Below, piece by piece: positions 35,288 through 44,990 of a DNA stretch of 61,500 nucleotides. Source of the stretch: Symbiodinium natans (Eukaryota > Sar > Dinophyceae > Suessiales > Symbiodiniaceae); NCBI GenBank assembly GCA_905221605.1, contig CAJNDS010000224.1, forward strand, positions 452,585 through 514,084, in the 5' to 3' direction. The notes below the pieces were generated by a model, which was given only the letters and a program-made list of their open reading frames with translations, ran no database searches and had not been told where the DNA came from. The first letter of the stretch is position 1; the number at the start of each line of letters is the position of its first letter. Made by a program: the position numbers and the translations under genes.

Positions 35288-38200
35288 TCATGGAGGGTTG
35301 TATGGTAGATTCCAGGTAGATCTTGCGTGCACGATTGCTGCTGGGCCAAGCATCACCAGCACCGCTCGCAAGAGGGCGTTGAGCTGCGTAGCACTTGCTT
35401 CGTGCATCGCCTCCAAGCTCTTCAGCCTCCGCTTCGTAGAGCCAAGCAACGAGTATGGCGCAACAGGGTGTACATGCCAATTCCGTCAAGAGACTGATCC
35501 CACATCTTGTCCTGCCTTAGCAAAGAGAGCTTTCAGAGGCGGGCTTTCGCTGGAGCACCACGCACACTCCGTCACCACAGGAGTTCACTCACTTTTATTT
35601 CCCTCACATTCTGCCCTTTGCAGGATGAGACCGGCCCAAGGGGCTGCGACTTGAGCGCGAACAGGTCCACAGAGCGAGCGGGGCCGTGGAGCTGCATGCA
35701 CCTCCTCAGCTTTGGAAACCGGTGTTCCGGGGGAGAATCCCACCACCAATGCCAAGCCAAGCATCTGTGAGAATTCGTCGTAGCTGACCTGTGCCACGGC
35801 TTCTCTGTGGTACAACACTCGCATAGAATGGCGACAGAGTTGGAAGGAGAAAGCGAACCCGGTGCTTCGCGGCAGCGAGCTTCTGTCATAATCCCCTGCG
35901 ATAAGATTTCCGTAGCTTTCGAAAGCTTGCGTGAGGGTTCATCCGAGGTCAGAGATTTAGTCTTCTTGGACATACAAGGCTCAGCGCCCTTTCGAAAGGG
36001 GCCCCCCTTCCCCTCCTTAACAGACAAAGGGGAAAAAGGATGAGAGAAAGATCGTCCTCCCCCCCACTCCACGAGAGGGGGGGAAACCGGGTGCTTGCGA
36101 CGCACGGCTCCCTTGTTGCTGCAGTGCCGTATCTTCTCTCGATGATGCCGATGCCTCTTGATGACATCACACAAATGGGAAACCATCAAAACCATTCAAA
36201 GCCATTCAAACCAGCCCGATTCCCATGCGGAGGTGGCATTGACTCCTCACTAAGCCACACGCTGACAGTATCTTGCTGCGACGCAAGCGAAAGTGCCCTG
36301 AAGAGGCTCCGAGAAGTTTAAGAGTGCCAGCGAAGCGCCAAGTGGTCACGGTCCGCGTCCAGACTGTCAAAAAGCGTCCAGGCCTCGAGCTGCCGGGGGG
36401 GAAGGGCGACATCTAATCCGCCGAGGCCTCCGGCCGAAGGCGTATAGGTTGTGAGAACAGGCACCCCCCAAATCCTCCCCCCAAGCCGAAAGCCAGAACC
36501 AGAGGCAGTTGAAGCCCCACCCAGCAGGACTCCCCCCCGCCCACTGCCCCCCCCCTGCCCCCCCCCCCACCCCCCCGCAACCCTAAACTAACCCTCAACC
36601 CTGCACCCTCCATAAGCCCGGAACCCTAAACCCTAAACCCAACCCTCATTGCTTCGGGTGCGTAGCGTTAAAATTAGGTTCACGCTTTAAACTTCACAGT
36701 TTTCCATCGACACCGAAACACATCCACTGCGTTGATCTCGATTGCGTTGAAGAACGTCATCATGTCCTGGTCAGAGGAGGAGGGAGCTGTTGTACGTCTT
36801 CAAGAGATAACTGATCAACTTCCTAATCAGAATGATGGTTGCTAGCCACACTGGAATCTGTTTGAGCCACAGAGCGGAAACAACGCAAATCTTGGAACAA
36901 GAACCAGGACCATATTCGAAACACAAGTGCAACTGCGGAAAATGCGGAAAATGCACCCTGAGGCGTGTGTCGGCACATACTCAAGGAGGCACGCCAACCG
37001 ACTTATGAGGAACACGTGACCATATTGGCTGGCACAGGATTCGTAGTAAGTCCTGACCATGGTGATCCATGGTGCAAAGATAGCATGTGCCAGGGTCCCC
37101 AAGCTTTCGAAAGCCAACCCCCCCCCCACACCACGATTCTGAGTTGAGGGAGCTGGGATGGATCTTCCTGCTCCCTGCTTGGATGTCCAAAGCCCACCCG
37201 ACCCTTCGCTGATGTTCGCACCGAGCCCGTGAATGATGCAATACATCGAATAAATCTGCCTGCGAATACACACAAACTTGAAGTGTCTAAAAAAGGGTCA
37301 CATTCTGAGGGGCGCCCTGATGAAACTTGTTACTCTCAACTTATTCTAAGGGGGGCCCGAAGATGACGTGGCCCTCAGCGGCCTCGTCTTTGAAGATCTT
37401 TTCGAATTCGGAGATGGTCAGCTGGCCCAAACCACTGACGTCGATCTTCTGCCAAACCTTGGCCACCAAGTCCTTGAAGCGCTGCACGTTTTGCCTCAAA
37501 AATCGCAAAAAGCAAACAAAAGCAAACAAAGTCACCCCGAATGGACGTGGGCATGGACTGTGGACACTTCACTCTCAGCTCTGCTTTGTCTCCAAGACAC
37601 AGCATGGTTTCGTGGTCCTTCTCACGTGTCTTGATAGCACTGTTGACCTCAAGGTGAAGAGGGATCGCTGGGACAAAGTTAGGGACACCGTGCGTAAAAC
37701 CAAACAAACTGCTTCGTGCAGACGAGAGTCGAAAACTCCAGTCATGACGTTCAAAACTGCAAATCCACAGAAAGCAATATACAGGTTGAAGAGCTGAACC
37801 CAGAAAATGCCAAGTGGAAGCAGTGAGTCTGCAGCAGCCTTCCAGTCCATGCCCGCCAAAATGGATTGGAAGAGCGTCGTGCAAGATGAGTAGACGCTGC
37901 CAAAGTGCTCACTCATCACCTCGTCATGCCCCACCCTGAACATGTGGTCTTGGCAGGCATCTGTGAACAATATGGCGAAGCTGTAGATCACAAGTACCAG
38001 CAAGATCAAAGCCCAGACGAGTTGACGGGTGGTGTCGATCACCGACGACACCAATGCCCGAAGCGCTCCAATGAACCGCACGATTCGCAAGGACCGCACC
38101 ACTTGCAAGAGCCTGGTGATTTTGAACACCTGAGTGGCAACTTGTCACACGGAACTTCTTACAACACAGCAATGACAGCAATGAGGCAATGGGGCTGGTG

Positions 38201-39345
38201 GGATTTCTAAGCTGATGTCAAAGGTTCAGAAGCTGGGTTCAGCTGTTGTGGGTTCGCAGAATGTGAGGGGGAGAGTGCTGCAGCAACACGTCGTCATCTT
38301 TATCGTTCCAAGGAGGCTAAGGAGAGGCGAAGGAGAGGCGAAGGAGAGGCCAAGGCTTGCTTCCAAGGCGCCCGGATGATGCGGAAGTTGCTTGTTCCAG
38401 TTCCTTCGGTGCCCCCTCGCATCGCGAAGTCCATGGCAAGTTCGACCCACGCGGGGACCACCACCACCACATCCAGCCAATTCCATGCCCAGCCAGGCCC
38501 CGCAAAGTAAGTCCGAGGCCCCGCAGCAGTGACGCGGATGCTCATCTCCAACGTGAAGAGTACGGCGTAAACCAAGTGTGCAATCAGAAAAGCCGGCTCC
38601 ACAAACTTGTCCACTTTGAGAGCACTCCACTCAAGCTGCATCCCGAGAAACACGGAGTTGGAGAAGATCACTACAGCGAAGAAGAGGTTGAAGGCCAGGG
38701 AGTCTGCTACAAAAGCAGCTCCTCCTTGAATGGCAGCGACGACTCGCGCCACTCGGCCCCGTTCCTCCAAAACTTGGTTGGAGGAGACGTACTGCTTGAA
38801 GGACTCCATACGTGAGCCTTGCTCCTTGGCCTCAGCATACTCGTTGGAGACCCTGTAGGTTTGCGAGCGAGATTTCTGGAGCTCCGGCAGCGTTGGCAAA
38901 GACGCATTGGCGGAGAGCAGCGATGCCTGCCTGCCAATTTCCTCCTCAGAATGCTGAAGAGACAGCACTTCTACAACAAAGGCTCCCCCCAACAGACATA
39001 CAGATCATCGCAGATACCATGATGCAAACTGTGACCGACTAAAGCTTGTTAGAGACTGTGACCGCTGAAAAGTTTGCTCCCCTCATTCCAGTCATTCCAG
39101 TGCTTGAACTGAGCGTCCACTTCCGAACCCGCGGTCCCGGACTTGTCGGAAGACGACCGGCGTTGCGTGGGGACCTCGGGGACCTCTGCCACCGGAACAA
39201 GGCCAACTCCACGCCGATTCTCAAGGGTGTCCTGGGGCCAGGTCTGACAGAGCACGTTGCGATGCGTGTGACTGTACGGAGCTGCGACAGCTTCACGGTT
39301 AAAGACAATGCTTGACAAGGCCGCTGCTAGTTTGCCACTTGGCAC
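35288..39345 (-). CDS. Voltage-gated cation channel paralogue C with split EF-hand
   Basis: Exons: about 39345-39050 (N terminus, candidate), about 38990-38372 (N terminus, S1 LAFNLFFAVVIFSNSVFLGM, S2, S3 WAWNWLDVVVVVPAWVELAM, NFRIIR), 38129-37731 (VFKITRLLQVVRSLRIVRFI, S5, pore ILAGMDW, S6 to NVMTGVF), 37647-37601 (VNSAIKTREKDHETM), 37494-37383 (QNVQRFKDLVAKVWQKIDV to KDE), 36766-36722 (15 codons, DMMTFFNAIEINAVD), 36383-36339 (AWTLFDSLDADRDHL), 35788-35766 (23 nt, VSYDEFSQ), 35701-about 35650 (CMQLHGPARSVDLFALK), about 35430-35288 (LEAMHEASATQLNALLRAVL, stop TGA). Donors are GC at 38371, 37382 and 36338, GA at 37730 and 35765 and GT at 37600 and 36721. The long N-terminal/S1-S4 exon has no intron where A and B have one or two. 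Another possible upstream exon lies near 39740-39660 (QELLDRLEAWFVKIED). Confidence 0.9.
36535..36660. repeat. C-rich tract followed by telomere-like CCCTAAA array
   Basis: A CCCCCC-rich block (36535-36578) is followed by AACCCTAAACTAACCCTCAAC and, at about 36622, GAACCCTAAACCCTAAACCC. The unit is the TTTAGGG telomere motif in degenerate form, here inside an intron of channel C. Confidence 0.75.
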
Positions 39346-40424
39346 GTTCAGTGTTCAGTGCGTTTCAGATTTCAGTACTGCAGCTGGGCATATGACGGCA
39401 TACTGCATGCCTCCACGACGATCAACCTGAAAACAATGATTGTCCCAGACATCATGGACCCGCAACACATGCCATGCGCGGCTGCAACTTCAACTGCTGC
39501 AACTGGTGCAACTGCTGCTGCCGCCGCCGCTGCTGCTCTTGCTTTCTCTTACTCTGCGAGTGAGCCCCGTACAGTGTCACAGTGTCACCCTGCGATTCCA
39601 CGACGATGACGAATTAGGTTTCTTTAGAGCTTCACACTTAACACTGTTACGATTCACGCAACAGGGCGGGGCGTCCTCTATCTTGACGAACCAGGCTTCC
39701 AGTCGGTCGAGGAGCTCTTGGTGTGCCTGCGCTGCACCCTATACTGGACTCGGTTTGGGGATTTGGGGATTAGGCAGTTTAGAGTCGTGAGGGCTTAGGG
39801 CTTGGAGTGCTTCCAAGTGGACGGTGCCTTGCGAAGCTGGTCTGCGAGCAGCAACGTGTTTGGCTCACGCAGCGAGTGCATGGCTCGAAGGATGTTCGGA
39901 GGGCTTCCTTGCACCAACAAACCTTTTCGAAACGAAATATTATAAACATTGCACAAAGTACCGCCTCAACAAGCCTGCCAAGCTCAAACGGAATGTTTTG
40001 TTGCTGCTGCTACGCCGTTGATATTGTACAAGATCAGAAATGCTGCAGCACGAAGCCAAGCAATTGGTCGTCATACTTTGTGTTTATGCCCCTGGTTCAA
40101 ACTACAAGCATCGCAAAATTGTTTCTGCACACAAAGTTTGCTGCCCGTGTTGCCTCTCCGCTGTGCACACTTCGTACTTACGCTCTACAAGGAGTCGCGG
40201 CGAAGTTTGTGAATCAGGCTCATCTTTTCCCAGTCTGAGGCAGCCACTCGAAGCACTGGCCACAGCTTTGTCCCGTGCAAGTTCTGTTGGGAACACGACG
40301 AAACAAGCACCTGATGCTCTCGAGATTCAGAACACGAGCACTAGGAGGCGAAACAAGACGGACTCGACCTTCTCGACTTTGCAAGACGTACTGAATGTGG
40401 CAGAGACTTGCTCTCTTTCCCATC
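39346..40424. other. 5' flank of channel C; one candidate exon
   Basis: The minus strand at about 39740-39660 reads AQAHQELLDRLEAWFVKIED, a coiled-coil-like segment resembling the upstream exon of channel A, so it may belong to channel C. CTG/CTGC repeats (about 39490-39545) give poly-Ala or poly-Leu frames. Nothing else is recognised. Confidence 0.4.
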
Positions 40425-40625
40425 GAAAGAGAGAAAGAGCGAAAGAGAGAAAGAGAGAAAGGGAGAAAGGGAGAAAGGGAGAAAGAAGAGCGAAAGAAGA
40501 GAGAAAGAAGAGAGAAAGAAGAGAGAAAGAAGAGAGAAAGAAGAGAGAAAGAAGAGAGAAAGAAGAGAGAAATAAGAGAGAAGAGAGTAAGAAGAGAGAA
40601 AGAAGACCGAGAGAAAGAGAGAGGG
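40425..40625. repeat. (GAAAGAAGAGA)n purine tract
   Basis: About 200 bases of GAAAGAGA then AGAAAGAAGAG repeats, all purine on the plus strand. Arg/Lys/Glu-rich and Leu/Ser/Phe-rich frames are repeat translations. Confidence 0.95.
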
Positions 40626-40717
40626 CGTAAGGGGAGTCAATTCGAAAATCCACACCACATCACCTTTGAGGGTTCCGGGCATCTCACATTTAGAGCTGAG
40701 GGCTGTTGGCCTAGTAC

Positions 40718-40909
40718 CTAAGCAGAAAAGAAGCAAGCTTGCACGGTTTCATTCTCAAAGCCCCCAACTAAACGCAGAAGCTCTCGAAACGAAAGCCCGG
40801 GGCCCGTACCAGAGCACTTCAAGTTCAGCAACATCTCCCGCACCTCGCGCAGGCCCCAGAAAGCAAAAGCAACCCCCTCGTCTGTCCCCGTCTGAAAAAG
40901 GGAGAACAC
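40718..40909 (-). CDS. Candidate exon, unidentified
   Basis: Minus-strand frame with natural composition containing FWGLREVREMLLNLKCSG and LSFRELLRLVGGFENETV. No family is recognised. It lies upstream of channel C and could be an early exon of it or a separate gene. Confidence 0.3.
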   Translation of the reverse strand: MFSLFQTGTDEGVAFAFWGLREVREMLLNLKCSGTGPGLSFRELLRLVGGFENETVQACFFSA

Positions 40910-41283
40910 TCCTTCTTTCCAACCAAAAGTGATACGTTTTGTTTGGCTACGCGGCTATGCGCATGTGTTTGTTGGGGGTGCATTGGTGGGTAAACAGACG
41001 AGTCCTATCGGTCCCATTCGCCATGCCGCCTCCAACCTCGGAAACGCCAGCAAAGCACCTGAGAAACCCCTGGCACCAATCCCCCTTCAAACCCAAACTC
41101 TGGAAAATTGTTGTGTTAAGTACTACTGGAATCGGCCACTTTTTCCCGACTCTAGTGCCGAGTTGAGTGAGAAAAATGGATATTCAATTCAAACGAAAAC
41201 GACAGGTTCTGGGAGGGTGCGGTGACACCAAACACATAGTGATGCAAAGTGATGCAAAGGGGCCTTGTGAATCGCCGGCCCGG

Positions 41284-41592
41284 CCAATCGTAAACCCTAA
41301 ACCCTAAACTCGTTTAGCCCCAAACCCAAACCCCACACCAACCCCCCAACCGCAGAGGGGAAGGGGGTCGCGGGGAAGAGGACAGTGGGATCAGTGGGGG
41401 AGGAACCATTGGTTCGCCACCCCACCCCTTTCATGCTCCACCTTACCATGGTATCCCTCCCCCTGAACCCTTAACCCTCAACCAAACCCTAAACCTAAAT
41501 CCTAACCCCAACCCCCCGACCACAACACGCCGAAACCTCAAACCCTAAAACCCTAGTCCCGAAACCTAAAACCCCAGACCCTAAACCTCATC
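41284..41592. repeat. Interstitial telomere-like CCCTAAA arrays
   Basis: Three clusters of degenerate units: 41290-41335 (AAACCCTAAACCCTAAACTC), 41463-41515 (CCTTAACCCTCAACCAAACC and onward) and 41530-41590 (CTCAAACCCTAAAACCCTAG and onward). They are separated by G-rich and CCACCCC-rich spacers. The repeat sense is CCCTAAA on the plus strand. Confidence 0.85.
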
Positions 41593-41617
41593 TGCAGCAT
41601 CTCCAAGCATGAAACTG

Positions 41618-41725
41618 GGGGCACAAGGAAAACCACGTTTGGGAGCAACCCTATGCTCCACACCGCAGAAGTGCCGTCGTGTGCAGCACCCAAAAGAAAG
41701 AATGACGTGTGATTCTCACATGGCC
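41618..41725. repeat. Dispersed repeat, copy 2
   Basis: Second copy of the segment at 8665-8763, in the same orientation. It is followed by a local direct repeat (TTGGCCAATAAGACTTGCGA at about 41739 and TTGGCCGATAAGACTTGCAT at about 41830, plus a third partial unit) not present in copy 1. Confidence 0.8.
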
Positions 41726-41961
41726 AACCTCCAACTGTTTGGCCAATAAGACTTGCGATTCTCACATGGCAAACTTTGTGCATCAGATGGCCCAAGACAC
41801 CCACAGAAAGGCCACTGGTTGGCCACTGTTTGGCCGATAAGACTTGCATTGGCCGATAAAGATGATCTGCCGTGAGATTCCGACAGGGGGGCGGAGAGAG
41901 ACCGCACCACAAGGGAGAACCGTTGGGGGGGCGGGGGGGTGGGTCGGGAGATCCTTTAATG

Positions 41962-41989
41962 ATATATATATATATATATATATATATTC
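41962..41989. repeat. (AT)n tract at the 3' boundary of the LINE
   Basis: About 13 TA dinucleotides. On the minus strand they follow the LINE's last stop codon by about 150 bases. They may be the element's microsatellite-like tail or its target. Confidence 0.85.
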
Positions 41990-42138
41990 TTCTTCACTTC
42001 CCACGCAGCGAGTCAAAGTCGCTATGCGAAATGTGCAGACCTATTGCCTGCGGCCCAAACCGTATGGGCAACTCAACGGATCAAGCACGCCCGCCATACA
42101 GGCCAAGCAGCGTGCACCGTGAGAGCACACTACAAAAG

Positions 42139-42945
42139 TCACAACCAATGCGAGGCTTTCACATAGAAAACAATGTAACACGAGTCCAGAATTCTCGGGG
42201 CAAAATGCTCAACACTACTTGAGGGAGTACGACCATCGTCAGTAAGCCAGACCCTGCCATCCCTGTACAGGACACTTTGGTAGTGCCCTTGTGTCGGCAC
42301 TGACCCTAGGTGCACTATCATCGCAGACAGCTTAAAGGTTTGCCAAACTACGCCACTGTCATCCCAGATGGGGAGCAAAAGGTGATCACTGCATGAGAGT
42401 CTGCGCCTGTTCTTTGATATAACACCTTCGGTGAGTTCAAAGCGGTTCACTTGCAGAGCCACACACTGCGTCCCCCTGACAAAAGCATGTTGAGCCCGTT
42501 GCTTATGCCAGACATGAATGAGCGACTGCAGATTGTTCACTCCACTTAGGTTCCCCACCGCAGTGAGAGCCGTAGGGCAAGTACCCCCCTCATCCCTGAG
42601 GGCCAGGGGGCTTTGCGTGTAGGCTTGCCAGAATGACTCAAATTGCGGTGCTTGCATCACCTCATGCAGACGCAGAAGGAAATCGGCTGCATCGTGCTGA
42701 CTATGCGGTTCTTGCCACTGCATGAAGGCGGTCCGCCAGCTGAGAAGTGACCATACGCTGACTGGTCTACTGGCACCCGCCTGTGTGAGCAGCGCTGCAA
42801 GGGGCAAGGATCTCAAGACCTGCAAGTCTCCGCAGCATTGCGCAAGAGTCCAAAGGTAGGCATAAACACAGGCGTGTGTGTAGCAGTGATTGGACGGATT
42901 GTGGAACGCTAGTCGAAGCAAGCTGCTGCGGAGCGCCTGGACCCC
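42139..42945 (-). CDS. Ubiquitin-specific-protease-like (peptidase C19) domain of the LINE
   Basis: About 265 residues ending at a stop at 42139. A Cys box reads FHNPSNHCYTHACVYAYLWT, with a catalytic-type Cys before Tyr. A QDAxEFL-type box reads HSQHDAADFLLRLHEVM. The hLkRF-type strand reads CVALQVNRFEL. The His box reads VHLGSVPTQGHYQSVL and is followed by an Asp in VWLTDDGRTP. This order (Cys, QDA, RF, GHY, W..DD) is that of USP deubiquitinases, and all three catalytic-triad candidates are present. The domain is smaller than canonical USPs and the zinc-binding CxxC pairs are not evident. It is open and intact here, although the upstream element is frameshifted. Confidence 0.8.
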   Translation of the reverse strand, partial: GVQALRSSLLRLAFHNPSNHCYTHACVYAYLWTLAQCCGDLQVLRSLPLAALLTQAGASRPVSVWSLLSWRTAFMQWQEPHSQHDAADFLLRLHEVMQAPQFESFWQAYTQSPLALRDEGGTCPTALTAVGNLSGVNNLQSLIHVWHKQRAQHAFVRGTQCVALQVNRFELTEGVISKNRRRLSCSDHLLLPIWDDSGVVWQTFKLSAMIVHLGSVPTQGHYQSVLYRDGRVWLTDDGRTPSSSVEHFAPRILDSCYIVFYVKASHWL

Positions 42946-43928
42946 TGACTCGGCTTCGGAAGTAGATCTACGATCTGCGTGGCCAGTGGAGCTCGATGCA
43001 ACCTCTCTTCCCGCAGCACCAGCCCCACCAGCTTTGTGCAGCTGCAGTGGTGGAGGCGTGAGAACAGTTCCCAGGCCTTCGCCGCTTCTGCTCCCCTCCA
43101 CCCCAGCTCCAAGATGAACGGCACGACATTGCCTTCCATTGTCTCCGCCAGTGGCCTCTTGGCATGAAAGGAGGTGAGAACCTCCGGTCTGGTGACCAGG
43201 ATCGTCAGCTCGTCCGCGATCTCCTTTGCATGCGCCAGCGACAGTGGTTCTTTGTCCTGGGCGATGTGCTTCTGCTCCTGCGCGTCCCAGCGCAGAAAGG
43301 GGAAGCCCCTGTCCCCGTAGATCCCCAGCTCCTCTGCTTGCTTGAGCGCTGCAGGGTCCTGCTCGATTTTCACAATTCTGCCCTTCAGCTCCGAGAGGAT
43401 GTGTTGCATGAGCGTCACTCTCAGTGGCATGCGTAGCCGCTCCGGATGATGCTCTTTCATGTCCTTCCAATCGTTGCTGATCTGCCAAAGAGACGGTATC
43501 AGCGAAGCTGGCTTCTGAGTGGACATAAACATGACCATGCCGCTCGAGAGGCGAAGCACATTGAGCTGATCCTCGTGCCTCACTGCCAGCCTGCAGACCC
43601 GATGGCATAGGGCCGCCACCTCTTGCAAAGTAGCGGCGGCTGAGGCTGGTTTGGACCAGTTGCTGGCCCCCGACGGGCCATGTCCTCTCCGGTGTGACCC
43701 AGTCTGCCTGCCACGATTCATCGAGGCATCGCCTTTGCCCCTCTGCAGCCCTTTGTTGCCATCCCTTTGGAACTTTGCAGGCCTCTCCTCTGCTGCCTCC
43801 GCTTCCGTCTCCTTTTTCGCACGCGAGAGGGCGTTGATGCTGCTGGTAAACAAGGCCAAGTCCTGGGTCGCTTCTTCTAGGTCGCTCATGTGGGGCACGG
43901 TCATCCTGCGCAACCAGGTGCTGAGCAA
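42945..43928 (-). CDS. LINE linker region between zinc fingers and USP-like domain
   Basis: A minus-strand frame of about 325 residues with natural composition. It starts just after a stop at the end of the zinc-finger frame (HMSDLEEATQDLALFTSSIN) and passes through a basic segment, then helical text such as VAALCHRVCRLAVRHEDQLN and MQHILSELKGRIVKIEQDPA. No family is recognised. The competing frame through 42139-44211 is open but has abnormal Gly/Ala/Arg/Gln composition here and is a shadow. The role may be to connect or regulate the C-terminal protease. Confidence 0.6.
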
Positions 43929-43939
43929 CTAGGCATTGA

Positions 43940-44990
43940 AAGTGCGATAGATGCAGCACTCTGCATTCAGTCGCGTGCCTGGCAGGCCCGGTATGGAACT
44001 TCGTGCTACAAAACCCGCACGGCGAAGTCAAAACCAAAATCTTGCGGATCAAAAACATTTGGGCGTAAGCTTGGTCACAAGCTTCTAGAAGTGTGGGGTG
44101 CTTGGCACGCACATGCGTTCGGAGAGCTCGCGCTCTGGCCATCCACATTCCACAGCAAGGACACGGCGCTTTCATCAATACGGGCAGTGGGACGCGATGG
44201 AGTGTGTCCATCAGGAAACAAAGAAGGGCAGGATCTACTCATGATATGATGCTGGAGCTCGTCCCAACTGCTGTAATCATGCCTGCAATGCCTGCATTTG
44301 GGAAGCCCCTCACTACTGTGCACCCAAACAAACGCAGTAAAGTCGTCCGCCCCCTGCATCATATGTTGCGCGAGGGCCTCCCGGGTCAAATTGAGGATTG
44401 CGGACCTGTCCTGCCCTTCAGTGTGTTCAGGACGCATACGCGCGATATGCGTCCTAACAGCGAGAAGTGTTGGGAAGTCTAGCCCACAATGCTGACAAGT
44501 GATGGGCCGGACAAGGTGCGCCGGGTTCACCGGTCTCAGACTGCAGCCCCCGGACAGCGGGATCACTTCAATGTCTGTTTGCAGGACCTCTTGCTGAAAG
44601 CTGACTGCCACATGCTCTTGCCAGGACTGGAGGGTTTTGGCCGGGAACCAGGCCTGCATTTCTCTTCTGTGCTGGGCGTCCTGCTCAAGGAGCGTCCATG
44701 GGTCAGGGAACCTGCATCTGCGACGAATCTCCTGCGAGGACACTTCTGTCAGGTGGCTCGGTAGTTTGAGGATCATACACAGCTGCTTATTTACTAGTGC
44801 AGTTACTGCCGTGCGACCTTGCCGCGGCATCCCTGTGGATGCAAGGGAGTACCTGAGGGTGTTGAAGACACACGCTCTCCACACCCGCACTTTGGTCTGG
44901 CAGCTGAGGCGACTACAGCGGAGAACGCTGTGTAATCTCCAGAAGCATCCCCAGGCGATCCCCATGCGGTGCTTGAGGTTAAGGGCCTCA
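43940..44990 (-). CDS. LINE C-terminal RT extension with four zinc fingers
   Basis: Frame 44965-about 44210 begins HRMGIAWGCFWRLHSVL in continuation of the RT. It contains a C2H2 finger (CQHCGLDFPTLLAVRTHI, then H) and a second, C2HC-like finger (CRHCRHDYSSWDELQHHI, then C). After a frame change the 44211 frame gives CPCCGMWMARARALRTHVRA with H (C2H2) and CGFCSTKFHTGPARHATEC (C2HC). Such fingers in LINEs bind nucleic acid for target or template recognition. The frame change near 44210 and another near 43935 break the reading. Confidence 0.75.

Noticed and set aside
40040-40736. Arg/Lys/Glu-rich and Leu/Ser/Phe-rich frames
   Set aside because: Both derive from the GAAAGA purine tract.
42900-44211. 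Reading the whole 690-residue frame 42139-44211 as one protein
   Set aside because: Between about 43930 and 42945 its composition is unnatural while another frame reads normal protein text. Only its two ends are real coding.
44803-44990. C-terminal tail of the RT open frame
   Set aside because: Composition turns Ser/Ala/Gly-rich after IMYLGAKLPTM, and the adjacent frame (HRMGIAWGCFWRLHSVL) continues the protein.
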